Below, in pieces: positions 41,615 through 49,230 of a DNA stretch of 54,398 bases (position 1 is its first letter; the number at the start of each line of letters is the position of its first letter). The stretch is taken from NCBI GenBank assembly GCA_024277065.1, contig JAJRVY010000102.1, positions 1 to 54,398 on the forward strand. The letters are read 5' to 3'. The position numbers were made by a program, and so were the translations under genes. The stretch is from Planctomycetota bacterium. GTDB taxonomy: Bacteria > Planctomycetota > JAJSAM01 > JAJVHW01. The notes below the pieces were generated by a model, which was not told where the DNA came from, did not search any database, and saw only the letters and a list, made by a program, of their open reading frames with translations.

Positions 41615-42649
41615 ATGGGCATTCGATCGACGTTGCTCGGCGCGCTGTGTTGCGTCGTGGCCGCAGCCTGCGGTGACGACGCCGCGCAGCCGGGAGACCG
41701 CGCGGTGGGGAGCACGCCACCGGGCGCGCCCCCCGCGGCTCTGGAGCGCGTCGTCTACGCCGGCTCCAACTGGTACGGGCACGCACCGGCATGGGTGGGG
41801 ATCGAGAAGGGCATGTTCGCCGCGGCGGGTTTCGACGTCGAGGCGAGCCCGTTCGGATCGAGCCCCAATCGCGTCACCGCGCTCGAGAACGGCAACGCGC
41901 AGTTCGCGAGCCTCGGCGAGGTCGCCATGCTCGAGGCGATGGCCGAGGATCGCACGGACTTCTACTGGATCGGCAACCAGGACATCGCGCCCGGGGCCGA
42001 GGGTCTGGTGGCCATCGGCATCGAGCGTATCGAGGACCTGCGCGGCAAGACGATCGCCGTCAACGTCAACACGTCGGTGCACATCACGGTGTACGAGTTG
42101 CTGAAGGGCGCGGGCCTCGACCTCGCCACCGACGTCGAGGTGCTGCGCGGGAACGACTCGGCCATCGTCGATCTCGTCCGCAGCGGCGAGGCGCAGGCGG
42201 GCATCATCTGGGAGCCGTACTACACCAAGCTGCGCGAGATCCCGGGCGCCGTCGTGCTCGGCACCGACATGGACACGTCGATCTACGAGCGCTTCAAGAC
42301 CATGACCGGCCCGGACATGATCTGCGCGTCGAAGGAGTGGGTGGACGCCGATCCCGCGCGCGCGAAGCGCCTCTTCCGCGCCTACTTCGAGGCCGTGCTC
42401 TGGTGCCGCGAGAACCCCGACGCGCTGATCGCCCTGATCGCGCAGCACGTGAACGAGGACGAAGCCAAGGTCCGTCCGGTGCTCGCGAACTTCAAGTGGC
42501 TCACGCTCGAGGATCAGGCCGTCGTGATGAGCGACGCGATGTTGTTCGGGCAGGCGCAGGTGGCATCCGAGATCCTGGTCCGCATGGGCCTCGCGAAGAA
42601 GGTCCCCGACTTCCGGAAGTGGACCCGGCCGGATCTCCTGGCCGACTGA
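41615..42649 (+). CDS. NitT/TauT-type ABC transporter substrate-binding lipoprotein
   Basis: A 344-aa protein from ATG 41615 after GGGAGGG. The lipobox VVAAACG gives a lipidated Cys. Periplasmic-binding fold of the SsuA/ThiY/TauA class: YAGSNWYGHAPAWVGIEKGMF, EASPFGSSPNRVTALENG, EDLRGKTIAVNVNTSVHITV, and QAGIIWEPYYTKLREIPGAV. Substrates in this class include alkanesulfonates, taurine, thiamin precursors and urea-like compounds; none can be chosen from sequence alone. It is the first gene of a three-gene importer operon, 12 bases before the permease. Confidence 0.92.
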   Translation: MGIRSTLLGALCCVVAAACGDDAAQPGDRAVGSTPPGAPPAALERVVYAGSNWYGHAPAWVGIEKGMFAAAGFDVEASPFGSSPNRVTALENGNAQFASLGEVAMLEAMAEDRTDFYWIGNQDIAPGAEGLVAIGIERIEDLRGKTIAVNVNTSVHITVYELLKGAGLDLATDVEVLRGNDSAIVDLVRSGEAQAGIIWEPYYTKLREIPGAVVLGTDMDTSIYERFKTMTGPDMICASKEWVDADPARAKRLFRAYFEAVLWCRENPDALIALIAQHVNEDEAKVRPVLANFKWLTLEDQAVVMSDAMLFGQAQVASEILVRMGLAKKVPDFRKWTRPDLLAD

Positions 42650-42661
42650 TACCGTCCAGGG

Positions 42662-43603
42662 ATGCAGGCGTTTCCCCGCACTCTGCCGCCCCGCCGCCGG
42701 CTGCTGCTCGGCGTCGCCGGTGTCCTCGGTGTGATCGTGCTGTGGTGGGCGCTGACGTTCCCGTTCTTCACGGAGACCGTCACGCGGCACGAGCGCGTCG
42801 CCACCGGCGAGATCGTCACCCGCACGCACCCCGTCACCGGCGAGACGTTGCAGATGCCCGTGTTCGACACCGTCGAGCGCACGGAGTCGCGCCACCGCGC
42901 GCTGGTCAACCCCCCGGCGCTCGACACGCCGGGGAATACACTGCGCGATGCGTGGACCCTGCTCACCGTGGAGCGCCCCGGCCGCCCGACGCTGCTGACG
43001 CACATGCTGCGTTCGACGCTGCGCATCCTGCTCGGCTTCCTGGTCAGCGCGTCCGTCGCCGTGCCGCTCGGCATCGCCATGGGGCTGTTCCCGACGCTGC
43101 GCGCGCTCGTGTCCCCGATCATCAGCTTCCTGCGTCCGCTGCCCTCGATCTCGTGGGTGCCACTGGCCATGATCTGGCTCGGCGCGGGTGAGTTGCAGAA
43201 GCTCGCGATCGTCTTCATGGGCATGTTCGCCGCAGCGCTGATCTACACCATCGAGGCCACGATCAAAGTGCCTCCCGACCTCATCAAGGCGGCCCGCAAC
43301 CTGGGCGCGAGCGACCGCCAACTGCTGTGGCGCGTGCTGCTGCCGGCGGCCCTGCCGAACATCGTCAGCGGTCTCAAGGTGGTCGTGGCCATCGGCTGGA
43401 CGTGCGTCATCTCGGCCGAGATCGTCGGCACGCAGGAGGGCCTCGGCGCGCTCATCTGGCTGTCGAAGGAGACGGCCGACACGTCGGCGGTGCTCGTGGG
43501 CATGGCGTGCATCAGTGGCATCGTGCTGCTGCTCGACCTGGCGACGACGCGCATCGAGCGCCATCTGCTGCCGTACCTCTTCCTGCGGGAGCGCGGCTCG
43601 TGA
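42662..43603 (+). CDS. NitT/TauT-type ABC transporter permease with an N-terminal insertion
   Basis: A 313-aa inner-membrane permease of the SsuC/TauC class. Usual parts: FLRPLPSISWVPLAMIWLGA, the EAA-loop IKAARNLGASDRQLLWRVLLPAALPNIVSG contacting the ATPase, and TCVISAEIVGTQEGLGALI. Between the first helix and the transport core lies an extra ~70-residue extracytoplasmic segment (TVTRHERVATGEIVTRTHPV and on) that typical family members lack. It ends inside the start of the ATPase gene (GTGA overlap). Confidence 0.92.
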   Translation: MQAFPRTLPPRRRLLLGVAGVLGVIVLWWALTFPFFTETVTRHERVATGEIVTRTHPVTGETLQMPVFDTVERTESRHRALVNPPALDTPGNTLRDAWTLLTVERPGRPTLLTHMLRSTLRILLGFLVSASVAVPLGIAMGLFPTLRALVSPIISFLRPLPSISWVPLAMIWLGAGELQKLAIVFMGMFAAALIYTIEATIKVPPDLIKAARNLGASDRQLLWRVLLPAALPNIVSGLKVVVAIGWTCVISAEIVGTQEGLGALIWLSKETADTSAVLVGMACISGIVLLLDLATTRIERHLLPYLFLRERGS

Positions 43604-44364
43604 CCACGGTGCTCGAGGCCCGCGACGTCACGATGCGCTTCGGCGACGTCGTCGCGCTGGACGGGCTGTCCCTCGCCGTGGCGCAGGGGGAGTTCGTCGT
43701 CGTGGTCGGCGCGTCGGGCTGCGGCAAGTCCACGCTGCTCAACCTCTTCGCGGGCTTCGAGGCCCCGACGCGGGGCGAGGTACTGCTGCACGGCGCGCGC
43801 ATCGCCGACATCGAGCCGCGCTGCGGGATGGTCTTCCAGAACTACGCGCTGTTCGAGTGGCTGACCGTCGCGCAGAACATCGGCTTCGGCCCGCGCATGC
43901 GCGGACGCGCCGATCCGCAGCGCGTCGCCGACCTGCTGCGGCTGATCGGCATCGAGGACTTCGCGGACCACTACCCGGCCCAGCTCTCGGGCGGCATGAA
44001 GCAGCGTGTGGCGCTCGCGCGGACGCTGGCGAACGAGCCCGAGGTGCTGCTCTGCGACGAACCGTTCGCGGCCCTCGACGCCATGACACGCCAGGTCCTG
44101 CAGCAGGAGTTGTCGCGCATCGTGCAGCATGAGAAGCGCACCTGCGTCTTCATCACGCACTCGATCGACGAGGCGCTGCTGCTGGCCGACCGCATCGTCG
44201 TCATGTCCGCGCGGCCGGGCCGCGTCAAGCAGGTGCTGGACAACGATCTGCCGCGCCCACGGACGGCGGACGTGCAGCTCTCCGAGTACTTCCTCGACCG
44301 TAAGCGAGCGATCTGGGAGAGCGTCCAGGAGGAGGTTCTGACGAGTCTCGTTCGGGCACCCTGA
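43600..44364 (+). CDS. NitT/TauT-type ABC transporter ATP-binding protein
   Basis: A 254-aa ATPase. The GTG at 43600 overlaps the permease stop; the track ORF's extra 91 codons are shadow. Walker A VVGASGCGKSTLLNLFAG, Q-loop VFQNYALFEWLTVAQN, signature QLSGGMKQRVALARTLA, Walker B VLLCDEPFAALDAM, H-loop VFITHSIDEALLLADRI. It energises uptake through the adjacent permease for the substrate bound by the lipoprotein encoded first in the operon. Confidence 0.95.
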   Translation: MTTVLEARDVTMRFGDVVALDGLSLAVAQGEFVVVVGASGCGKSTLLNLFAGFEAPTRGEVLLHGARIADIEPRCGMVFQNYALFEWLTVAQNIGFGPRMRGRADPQRVADLLRLIGIEDFADHYPAQLSGGMKQRVALARTLANEPEVLLCDEPFAALDAMTRQVLQQELSRIVQHEKRTCVFITHSIDEALLLADRIVVMSARPGRVKQVLDNDLPRPRTADVQLSEYFLDRKRAIWESVQEEVLTSLVRAP

Positions 44365-44513
44365 GCGCGCGACGCCGCCCGTGCGGTGCCCGACGTGGGG
44401 CCCGCGCAGGGGAGCACGCCGCGCCGCGTCGCTGGTAGCCTGACGCCATGCTGCTCAAGGCACTCATCGCCGCCCGCGACCTCGGCCGGCTGAACTAGAT
44501 CGCGGGCGTCCTC

Positions 44514-46121
44514 GTGCGACACGGGTTCGGTGATCTCGTGCACCGCACGGGCGTCGTCGCCGTGCTCGAGGCGACGGGGCGCGCCCTGCGCATCGACCGC
44601 ATGAAGAGCCTGCCGCACCTGCCTCCTCCCGAGCGCCTGCGCAGGGTGCTCGAGGAGCTCGGGCCGACATTCGTCAAGCTCGGCCAGGTTATCGCCAGCC
44701 GGCCCGATCTCTTGCCGCCCGACTGGCTGGCGGAGTTCTCGAAACTCCACGAGGACGTGCTGTCGGTGCCGTTCGAGAAGCTGCGCCCGCAGATCGAGGC
44801 CGTCCTCGGGCGCCCGCCCGAGGAGGTGTTCGAGGAGTTCGACACAACGCCGCTCGCAGCCGGTTCGATCGCGCAGGTGCACCGCGCGCGGCTCGCGGGG
44901 CGCGGGGACGTCGTGCTGAAGGTCCGGCGCCCCGGGATCTCCACCGAAGTGGCCGCGGACCTGAGGCTGCTGGAGCGCTTCGCCGAGGTGCTGGAGCAGG
45001 AGGTCACCGAGCTGCGGCGCTTCCACCCGCGACGCATCGCGAAGCAGTTCGCGCGCTCCATGCGGGCCGAGCTCGACCTCTCCCTCGAAGCCCGCAACCT
45101 GCGGCAGATCGCAGAGAACCTGGAGGAGCGGCCGGAGATCGTGATCCCGGAGGTGGTGGATCCCTTCGCGGACCCGCGCATGCTGGTGCTCACGTACGTG
45201 GAGGGAACGTCGGCTGCGGAGTGGCTGCGCGGCACACGGCCGGAGGGCCTGGACACGCGTGCACTCATCGGCGCGGGCGCGGACGCCATCCTCGACATGG
45301 TGTTCGTGCACGGGCTCTACCACGCCGATCCGCATCCGGGGAACGTGCTCTTCCTGCCGGACTCACGCATCGGCCTGCTCGACTTCGGGATGGTCGGGCG
45401 GCTCTCCGAGGAGCGACGCCGGGAGTTCGTCGAGCTGCTCGCGGCGGTCGCGGACCACGACGAGGACGCCATCGTCGATGTACTCCTCTCGTGGTCCGAC
45501 GGCGGCAGCACGGACGTGGAGTTCCTGACGCAGGATGCGCGCGCGTTCCTCGACCGCTACCACGGCGTGCCGCTGCGGTCGCTGGACGTCACGCGCATGC
45601 TGGGCGACGTCGCGGAGATCGTGCGCGAGAACGAACTCGCGCTCCCGAGCGACGTGGCGATGCTCGTCAAGGTGTTCATCACTCTGGAGGGACTGGGGCG
45701 CTCGCTCGACCCGGACTTCGACATGGCTGCCCACGTGGAACCCGCGGCGCGGCGCATGATCACGCAGCAGCACAACCCGGTGGCGGTCGCCGCGCGCGGT
45801 ATGCGGGACGTCAAGAAACTGCTCCTCGGGCTGCCCAAGGACCTGCGCTCGATCATCGCGCGCGCGCGCCGCGGCGGCCTGCGCATCGAGCTCGACCTCA
45901 AGCGCCTCGAGGAGTTCGGGCAACACCTCTACCGCAGCGCGAACCGCGTGACCGGGGGCGTCGTGACGGCGGCGCTGATCGTGGGCAGCGCCATCACGAT
46001 GACGGTGGATCAGGGGCCCAAGCTGCTGGGCTTCCCGGTGTTCGCCCTGTTCGGCTTCGTGTCGTCCTTCGCGCTCGGGATGATCCTCGTCTGGTCGATC
46101 ATCCGCAGCGGCAAGTCGTAG
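44514..46121 (+). CDS. AarF/UbiB (ABC1/ADCK)-family atypical kinase, N-terminus interrupted by an amber codon
   Basis: A 535-aa protein from GTG 44514. The gene probably begins at ATG 44448 (MLLKALIAARDLGRLN), but codon 17 is TAG at 44496-44498; good in-frame sequence resumes at once (IAGVLVRHGFGDLV), so one GAG-to-TAG change explains it. Kinase features: KxGQ motif FVKLGQVIASRPDLLP, VVLKVRRPG, HADPHPGNVLF and LLDFGMVG. Two C-terminal membrane helices: VVTAALIVGSAITMTV and FALFGFVSSFALGMILVWSI. UbiB-type proteins support ubiquinone biosynthesis or lipid handling; no ubi genes are adjacent, so the role is not fixed. Initiation at 44514 would still give nearly the whole protein. Confidence 0.93.
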   Translation: MRHGFGDLVHRTGVVAVLEATGRALRIDRMKSLPHLPPPERLRRVLEELGPTFVKLGQVIASRPDLLPPDWLAEFSKLHEDVLSVPFEKLRPQIEAVLGRPPEEVFEEFDTTPLAAGSIAQVHRARLAGRGDVVLKVRRPGISTEVAADLRLLERFAEVLEQEVTELRRFHPRRIAKQFARSMRAELDLSLEARNLRQIAENLEERPEIVIPEVVDPFADPRMLVLTYVEGTSAAEWLRGTRPEGLDTRALIGAGADAILDMVFVHGLYHADPHPGNVLFLPDSRIGLLDFGMVGRLSEERRREFVELLAAVADHDEDAIVDVLLSWSDGGSTDVEFLTQDARAFLDRYHGVPLRSLDVTRMLGDVAEIVRENELALPSDVAMLVKVFITLEGLGRSLDPDFDMAAHVEPAARRMITQQHNPVAVAARGMRDVKKLLLGLPKDLRSIIARARRGGLRIELDLKRLEEFGQHLYRSANRVTGGVVTAALIVGSAITMTVDQGPKLLGFPVFALFGFVSSFALGMILVWSIIRSGKS

Positions 46122-46158
46122 CGCGGACGGCCCGCGAGCTGCGCCGCGCGCCGGCGCG

Positions 46159-47691
46159 CTACTCGACGTGGATGACGGCCCAGGCGAACGGGCGCATGAG
46201 GGAGTACATGTCGAGCGCGCCCAGCAGCGGCTCGTCGTCGCCGCCCCTGAAGCCGTTGCCCGCGAGCGCCATGCGGAAGCGGCGCGGGAGGCCCTCCGGG
46301 AAGAGCGTCGCCACCGGGATCTCGATCACCATCGAGACGGTCCCGTTCTCGCCGGCGGCCTCGACCGAGATCGCCTCGGCGTCCACGAGCGACTGACCGC
46401 CGCCCAGGTCGATCGCCACGGCGCCGACCTTCTGCAGCGGCGCGAGCACGATCGCGATCTGAGCCTCGCCCGGCGTCACGCGCAGGCGCGGCTCGCTCCC
46501 GAACGTGAGCAGCAGCGACGTCCCGAGACGGTCCGTGCTCGGCACCAGCTCTCCGTCGATCTCGAGCGTCGCCGCGATCACGAGGCGGCCGCGGGCCAGG
46601 CCCATGCGCACGTACTCGCCGTCACGCCGGTTGCGGACGGGAAGGTCCGCCAGGAGGTCGAGCGCTGGCCGGCCGTCGGCGCCGCTCGGCACGCGCTCGA
46701 GTTGCACGCGGTCGGCGACGGCCAGCCACGGATCGAGCGAGCACGCGAGCGGGCGGTCCACGAAGTATGCGTCGCGCTGCTCGTTCGTGAAGATGATGCC
46801 CGTCTCCGTCCACGCGAGCGCCTCGCACTGCCGCGCGTGCAGCGTGAACGCCTGGCGCGGATCGCCGCTGACGTCATCCGCGGGCCAGATCAGGAGCTGG
46901 GAGTAGGTGAGCAGGGCGACCACGCCGTCGGCGTTCGAGTCGGCGGCGGTGACCTGCTCGCCCTCCGGGATGTTGACGGAACCGATGCGCGTGGGCGTGT
47001 TCGTGGCGCCGTCCCGCAGGTCGTCGAAGCGGTAGACGTACGTCGCGTCCTCGCCGCGGTTCTTGATCACGATGTGAACACGTCCAGCCCAGACGAAGAC
47101 CCCCTCGGCGTCGTGCTTGCCGTCGGGGTACGTGACCGGATACGTCGCAACGCGCTCGAGGCCCGAATCCGTCGGCCTCGCGCGGTAGATGGTCACGTCA
47201 TCGCGCACGCGATCGTTGTCGCCGATGTCGCAGATCAAGAGATCGCCGTCGAGGACGGCGAGTTCCTCCCAGTCCACCGCCGTGGCGCCCGGGACCTCGA
47301 TGCGCTCGGCCGTGTCGAACCACGGTGACTTCGAGCGGAAGAGGAAGGGGCCGTCGCCGCTGTCGTTGTGCGTCCACCAGTAGCCGCCGGCATACGCCAG
47401 CCCGCTGCCCTCTTCGATGCGGTCGTCGCCGATGCGCGCTGCCGGCACGAGCAACGCAGCGCCGTCGCCGAGCGGCTCCAGCGAGTCGGCGCGCGCCGCT
47501 GCCGCTGCCGCTGTCGGCGACAGAGACGGAGACGGTGTCGCCGTGGAGGGCACGCCCACGTCGGCGCCGCGCGCCGGCGCGCGCGGCCGCGGCGTGAGAT
47601 CGTGGGACGGACCGCCCGCGCAGCCGGTAGCGGAGGCGACGATGGACGCGGCGACGAGAGCCGCGGCGGCAGGGAGCAGCGGACGGTGCAT
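46159..47691 (-). CDS. Lipoprotein with beta-propeller-like domain and a C-terminal beta domain
   Basis: A 510-aa protein from ATG 46159-strand end 47691, behind GGAGGAGACC. Signal MHRPLLPAAAALVAASIVA with lipobox ATGC. A Pro/Ala/Ser-rich linker follows. The propeller part (~90-330) has EGSGLAYAGGYWWTHNDSGD, VDWEELAVLDGDLLICDIGDN, DAEGVFVWAGRVHIVIKN and EGEQVTAADSNADGVVALL. This pattern occurs in secreted proteins that assess 'integrity' or esterase-like propellers; no catalytic residues can be named. The C-terminal ~150 residues (VRMGLARGRLVIAATLEI to the end) look like a carbohydrate-binding or DOMON-style sandwich. Convergent with the aarF-like gene. Confidence 0.8.
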   Translation of the reverse strand: MHRPLLPAAAALVAASIVASATGCAGGPSHDLTPRPRAPARGADVGVPSTATPSPSLSPTAAAAAARADSLEPLGDGAALLVPAARIGDDRIEEGSGLAYAGGYWWTHNDSGDGPFLFRSKSPWFDTAERIEVPGATAVDWEELAVLDGDLLICDIGDNDRVRDDVTIYRARPTDSGLERVATYPVTYPDGKHDAEGVFVWAGRVHIVIKNRGEDATYVYRFDDLRDGATNTPTRIGSVNIPEGEQVTAADSNADGVVALLTYSQLLIWPADDVSGDPRQAFTLHARQCEALAWTETGIIFTNEQRDAYFVDRPLACSLDPWLAVADRVQLERVPSGADGRPALDLLADLPVRNRRDGEYVRMGLARGRLVIAATLEIDGELVPSTDRLGTSLLLTFGSEPRLRVTPGEAQIAIVLAPLQKVGAVAIDLGGGQSLVDAEAISVEAAGENGTVSMVIEIPVATLFPEGLPRRFRMALAGNGFRGGDDEPLLGALDMYSLMRPFAWAVIHVE

Positions 47692-47759
47692 GGTCTCCTC
47701 CCTCCGGCACCCGCGAACGCCGCGTGCGCCGGACGAAGCCGTCACGGTACGGTCTCTCG

Positions 47760-48425
47760 ATGCCCTCGCCACTCTTCGTCCCGCTGCCCGATCGCTTCGA
47801 TCCCGGCATTCCGCCCACCGACGCGCTGCGCGGCTTCCACGACGTGCTGCGCCGCCGACGCAGCATTCGCGACTTCTCCGACCGCCCGGTACCGCGCGAG
47901 GCCATCAAGTGGCTGGTGCGCTGCGCGACGACGGCGCCGAGCGGCGCCAACAAGCAGCCGTGGCGCTTCGTGTGCGTCGCGGACGCGGGCCTCAAGCACG
48001 CCATCCGACTCGCCGCCGAGGAAGAGGAGCGCGCGTTCTACGCGTCACGGGCGAGCGAGGGGTGGTTGGCCGATCTCGCGCCACTCGGCACGGACGACCA
48101 CAAGCGATTCCTCGACGCCGCCCCGTGGCTGGTCGTCGTGTTCAAGCTGACGCAGGACGACGACGGCGGCCGCGTCTATTACGCCGACGAGTCGGTGGGC
48201 ATCGCCGTCGGGATGTTCCTGGCCGCGGCGCAGATGGCGGGACTCGCCACGCTCACGCACACGCCCAGCCCGATGCGCTTTCTCAGTGATGTTCTCGGGC
48301 GCCCGCGGCACGAGCGCCCGTTCGCGCTGATCCCGGTCGGCTACCCGGCCGCGGACTGCCGCGTGCCGGCGCACGCGCTGGAGCGCAAGCCGCTGGAGCA
48401 GGTCGCCATCTTCGACCCCGCGTGA
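47760..48425 (+). CDS. Nitroreductase-family flavoprotein, iodotyrosine-deiodinase-like
   Basis: A 221-aa protein from ATG 47760 (track ORF 12 codons longer). FMN-binding nitroreductase motifs: RRRRSIRDFSDRPVPREAI, ATTAPSGANKQPWRFVCV. The segment ESVGIAVGMFLAAAQMAGLA-TLTHTPSPMRFL is characteristic of the IYD/deiodinase branch rather than NfsA/NfsB. Members reductively dehalogenate or reduce small aromatics using NAD(P)H. The substrate here is unknown. It diverges from the propeller lipoprotein with ~70 bases between. Confidence 0.9.
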   Translation: MPSPLFVPLPDRFDPGIPPTDALRGFHDVLRRRRSIRDFSDRPVPREAIKWLVRCATTAPSGANKQPWRFVCVADAGLKHAIRLAAEEEERAFYASRASEGWLADLAPLGTDDHKRFLDAAPWLVVVFKLTQDDDGGRVYYADESVGIAVGMFLAAAQMAGLATLTHTPSPMRFLSDVLGRPRHERPFALIPVGYPAADCRVPAHALERKPLEQVAIFDPA

Positions 48426-48495
48426 CGAGCCGCTCCGCCGCCCCTGCGCCCCACACGGCGGAGCGCGCGATGACGCAAGGCCGCCACGGCCGACT

Positions 48496-48525
48496 GGGAC
48501 GCCCGGTCTGGGGACGCCCGGTCTG
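48496..48525 (+). repeat. Perfect 2 x 15-base tandem repeat
   Basis: GGGACGCCCGGTCTG occurs twice without spacing in the 119-base gap between the convergent nitroreductase and DinB genes. Each unit can form a small CCGG-centred fold. Function unknown. Confidence 0.6.
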
Positions 48526-48544
48526 GCGGTCACGGCTGGCACGG

Positions 48545-49081
48545 TCACATGCCCCACATGGAGCCGGTGTGCACGGATTTGCCCTGCAGTTTGAGGTAGT
48601 ATAAGAGCTGCGCGCGATGGATGCCGACGTGCAGCAGGCACTCCTGCAGGTTGTAGCCGAGGGGCCGCGGCTCCGGATTCCACGGAGCCGAACCCTCCTC
48701 GGTCGTGATGCGCTCCTCGCCGGCCGCCTCGACGGCGGCCACGAACGCGGCGCGGTCACTCGCCAGCGCCTCGCGGAAGGCCGCCACGCTCGTGATGGTA
48801 GGCAGCGCGGTGGCCGGGTGGAGGCCGGTCTCGGGATCGCGCTGGGACTCGTCCATCTCGCCGCACTCACCGAGCCCTGACCAGTCGCCGGCCACGAAGC
48901 ACTTCGCGATCAGGCCGCAGGCCATCTGCAGATGGCTGAGGAGTTGCCCCGTGGTCATCCAGTTCGAGCCCGTCTCGGGCTTCCAGTCCAGGTGCTCGTC
49001 CTCGACCAGCGCCGCCAACCCGTCGGTGGCCCGGTAGACATCCTCGGCCTGCCGCAGCAGCAACTCGCTCACGTTCATCAC
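48545..49081 (-). CDS. DinB-like four-helix-bundle protein
   Basis: A 178-aa protein in the DinB/YfiT-type metalloenzyme fold. The three metal-binding histidines are present: one in GQLLSHLQMACG, and two in LLHVGIHRAQLLYYL near the C-terminus. DWKPETGSNWMTTGQLL matches the typical xxW..xxx.W...xLxHL pattern. Many act as thiol-dependent S-transferases; the substrate here is unknown. The first of two adjacent ATGs is used (MMNVSELLL), preceded by GAGGAGTG. Confidence 0.88.
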   Translation of the reverse strand: MMNVSELLLRQAEDVYRATDGLAALVEDEHLDWKPETGSNWMTTGQLLSHLQMACGLIAKCFVAGDWSGLGECGEMDESQRDPETGLHPATALPTITSVAAFREALASDRAAFVAAVEAAGEERITTEEGSAPWNPEPRPLGYNLQECLLHVGIHRAQLLYYLKLQGKSVHTGSMWGM

Positions 49082-49230
49082 ACACTCCTCGCTCGCCCTC
49101 GCCGGGGCTCCAGGTCCAATCCACTCAACGTACCACGCCTGTCGCGTTAGGTCAATGTTATCGATCGATGCCGCGTGCCCGGTGCCGGCACGTGGCGACG
49201 AGCGGCGACGCCGGGGCGTGGCGTACGGGA

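Noticed and set aside
27307-44498. Genome-wide recoding of TAG as a sense codon
   Set aside because: Many intact genes here end in TAG (gdhA, the Bax-inhibitor gene, the DHS-like gene, the HlyD gene), so TAG is a working stop.
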